Positions 13,582 through 14,665 of a stretch of 14,665 nt of DNA are shown here, piece by piece; positions within the stretch are counted from its first letter, which is position 1, and each line of letters starts with the position of its first letter. The notes under the pieces are model-generated. The model saw only the letters and a list, made by a program, of their open reading frames with translations, was not told the DNA's origin and did not search any database. The DNA is taken from NCBI GenBank assembly GCA_964583765.1, contig CAZOWW010000138.1, forward strand, positions 1 through 14,665, in the 5' to 3' direction. Source of the DNA: CAZOWW01 sp964583765 (GTDB lineage: Bacteria > Actinomycetota > Actinomycetes > Actinomycetales > Kineosporiaceae). Both the position numbers and the translations under genes were made by a program.

Positions 13582-14403
13582 TCAGCGCCCGGTCAGGCGC
13601 TCGGCGAGGGCCGAGATCCGCTCGTCGGAGGCGGTCAGCGCCAGGCGCACATGCCGCGCCCCCGCCGGTCCGTAGAAGTCGCCGGGAGCCACCAGCACCC
13701 CTCTCCGGGCGAACCAGGCCGCGGTGGCCCAGCAGTCCTCGTCCCGGGTCAGCCACAGGTACAGACCGGCCTGGGAGTGCTCCACGGTGAACCCGGCGGA
13801 CCGCACCGCAGCGAGCGCCTGCACGCGCCTCGTCCGGTAACGCTCCCGCTGCTCCCGGACATGGGTGTCATCGCCCAGCGCGACGGTCGCGGCGCGCTGC
13901 ACCGGCCCCGGCATCATCATGCCCGCGTGCTTGCGCACCTCCAGGACCTCGCGGAGGACCCGGCGGTCACCGGCCACGAAGGCCGCACGGTACCCGGCGA
14001 GGTTGGACTGCTTGCTCAAGGAGTACACCGCGAGCAGTCCGTCGTGGCTGCCGCCGCACACCCTCGGATCCAGGACGCTGGGCACGTCCTCGACGTCCCA
14101 GGCCAGTTCGGCGTAGCACTCGTCGCTCGCCACGAGGACGTCGTGTTCCCGGGCCCAGGCGACCAGGGCGGCAAGTTCCCGCACGCCCAGCACCGCACCG
14201 GTGGGGTTGCCCGGCGAGTTCAGCCACAGCAGGCGCATGCGTACCCCGGCGACATCCGGGTCGGGCAGCTCATCGGGCGCGACCGGGACCGGCCGGGCAC
14301 CGGCGAGGCGGGCGCCGACATCGTAGGTGGGGTAGGCGATGGCCGGATGCCCCACCGCGTCCCCGTCCCCGATCCCGAGCAGGGTGGGCAGCCAGGCGAC
14401 GAG
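13582..14403 (-). CDS. dapC: Succinyldiaminopimelate aminotransferase, 5' end missing at a sequence junction
   Basis: DapC is a class I PLP aminotransferase converting N-succinyl-2-amino-6-ketopimelate to N-succinyl-LL-diaminopimelate, the step between DapD and DapE. The preserved part, 272 residues from VAWLPTLLGIG, contains NSPGNPTG (61-68), SDECYAEL (92-99), the PLP lysine in YSLSKQSNLAGYR (Lys130 of the fragment), and Arg252 near the C-terminus in HVRLALTASDE. The C-terminus is complete. Family members are about 365-400 aa, so roughly 95-125 N-terminal residues are missing. Upstream of codon 14401-14403 the similarity stops and the frame meets a TGA at 14431-14433. The first in-frame start is a GTG at 14355, inside the conserved region, so it is not the native start. 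The gene looks cut by the junction described separately, not naturally decayed. Confidence 0.88.
   Translation of the reverse strand, partial: LVAWLPTLLGIGDGDAVGHPAIAYPTYDVGARLAGARPVPVAPDELPDPDVAGVRMRLLWLNSPGNPTGAVLGVRELAALVAWAREHDVLVASDECYAELAWDVEDVPSVLDPRVCGGSHDGLLAVYSLSKQSNLAGYRAAFVAGDRRVLREVLEVRKHAGMMMPGPVQRAATVALGDDTHVREQRERYRTRRVQALAAVRSAGFTVEHSQAGLYLWLTRDEDCWATAAWFARRGVLVAPGDFYGPAGARHVRLALTASDERISALAERLTGR
14392..14403. other. Probable chimeric or rearrangement junction
   Basis: The 12 bases CCAGGCGACGAG read as Pro-Gly-Asp-Glu on the plus strand, the usual start of the PGDEV motif in class-V aminotransferases. On the minus strand they read Leu-Val-Ala-Trp, which fits DapC. The two unrelated genes meet here in opposite orientation, so the break must lie in or next to this shared stretch. 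Confidence 0.75.
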
Positions 14404-14665
14404 GTTGCGGTGTGCACAGAGCTGGAGTACTCAGCGAATGTCTATCCGTGGATGCATCTTGCCAGCCGCGGGGTTGTCCTGCGACCTATCGCCGCCACCG
14501 ACGGCGGCGTTACACCTGAAGCCGTGGCACGAGCCATCGGGCCGCGCACGCGCGTGGTTTCGGTCAGTTCGGTCGAGTTCGCGACGGGCGTGGACAGCGA
14601 TCTCGAAGCCGTCGGCGCGCTCTGTCGCGAGCGCGGGGTGCTCTTCTGCGTGGACGGTATTCAGA
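14392..14665 (+). CDS. Class-V aminotransferase fragment, lacking its start and running off the right edge
   Basis: About 91 codons are open on the plus strand from the junction to the window end. PGDEVAV, SANVYPWMHLASRGV, then RTRVVSVSSVEFATGVDSDL and GVLFCVDGIQ match the middle of class-V PLP aminotransferases, the group that includes cysteine desulfurases and isopenicillin-N-epimerase-like enzymes. The Asp of CVDGIQ (codon 14653-14655) is the residue expected to contact the PLP ring nitrogen. The PLP lysine would lie beyond the window. There is no start codon or ribosome site. Of 88 codons from 14401, 65 end in G or C (74 %), against 47 of the first 50 codons of citrate synthase, so this DNA seems to come from another genomic region or organism. 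The exact subfamily and substrate cannot be assigned. Confidence 0.8.

Noticed and set aside
13346..13675. A 109-codon plus-strand open frame in the dapC-gltA gap.
   Set aside because: It has no ribosome site, no family resemblance, runs into antisense dapC, and contains the hairpin better explained as a terminator.

Overview
The window is very GC-rich (above 70 % by eye, almost every codon ending in G or C) and densely packed. GTG starts, probable leaderless genes, a mycobacterial-type DapD, DUF3117 and a small DivIVA-domain membrane protein all point to a high-GC actinobacterium, most likely Micrococcales-like. The genus cannot be fixed from the sequence alone.

Layout. (1) 1-2647, minus strand: the N-terminal two thirds of an M17 leucyl aminopeptidase (cut by the left edge), a strong hairpin, the 55-aa DUF3117 protein with its own sigma-70-like promoter, DNA-3-methyladenine glycosylase I (tag), and a membrane-anchored DivIVA-domain protein. 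(2) 2648-3698, plus strand: an array of three 21-bp direct repeats, then an exported protein of unknown function whose 3' end overlaps the next convergent gene. (3) 3620-5252, minus strand: two tandem, translationally coupled LOG-family (TIGR00730) genes. (4) 5253-8627, plus strand: a divergent promoter region and a 1097-aa protein with a helical N-terminus, a degenerate GGDEF domain and a long disordered, repeat-rich tail. (5) 8653-11910: dapE (minus) and dapD (plus) diverge from a 79-bp region with a TAnnnT element 6-7 nt before each start codon. dapD is followed after 8 nt by a membrane-anchored lysozyme/transglycosylase-like protein. (6) 11919-14403, minus strand: citrate synthase and the C-terminal three quarters of dapC. 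(7) 14392-14665: an abrupt switch to a fragment of an unrelated class-V aminotransferase on the plus strand, with lower GC and different codon use.

Functionally, dapD, dapC and dapE encode three consecutive steps of the succinylase route to meso-diaminopimelate and lysine. The GGDEF-like gene lies between the LOG pair and dapE. Its domain keeps an RxxD I-site but has lost the catalytic signature, so it looks more like a cyclic-di-GMP sensor or scaffold than a synthase. No tRNA, rRNA, insertion sequence or CRISPR array was seen. The most important caution is the right end: the dapC/class-V junction at about 14392-14403 looks like an assembly or amplification chimera, or a genuine rearrangement, sitting on up to 12 bp of shared sequence.
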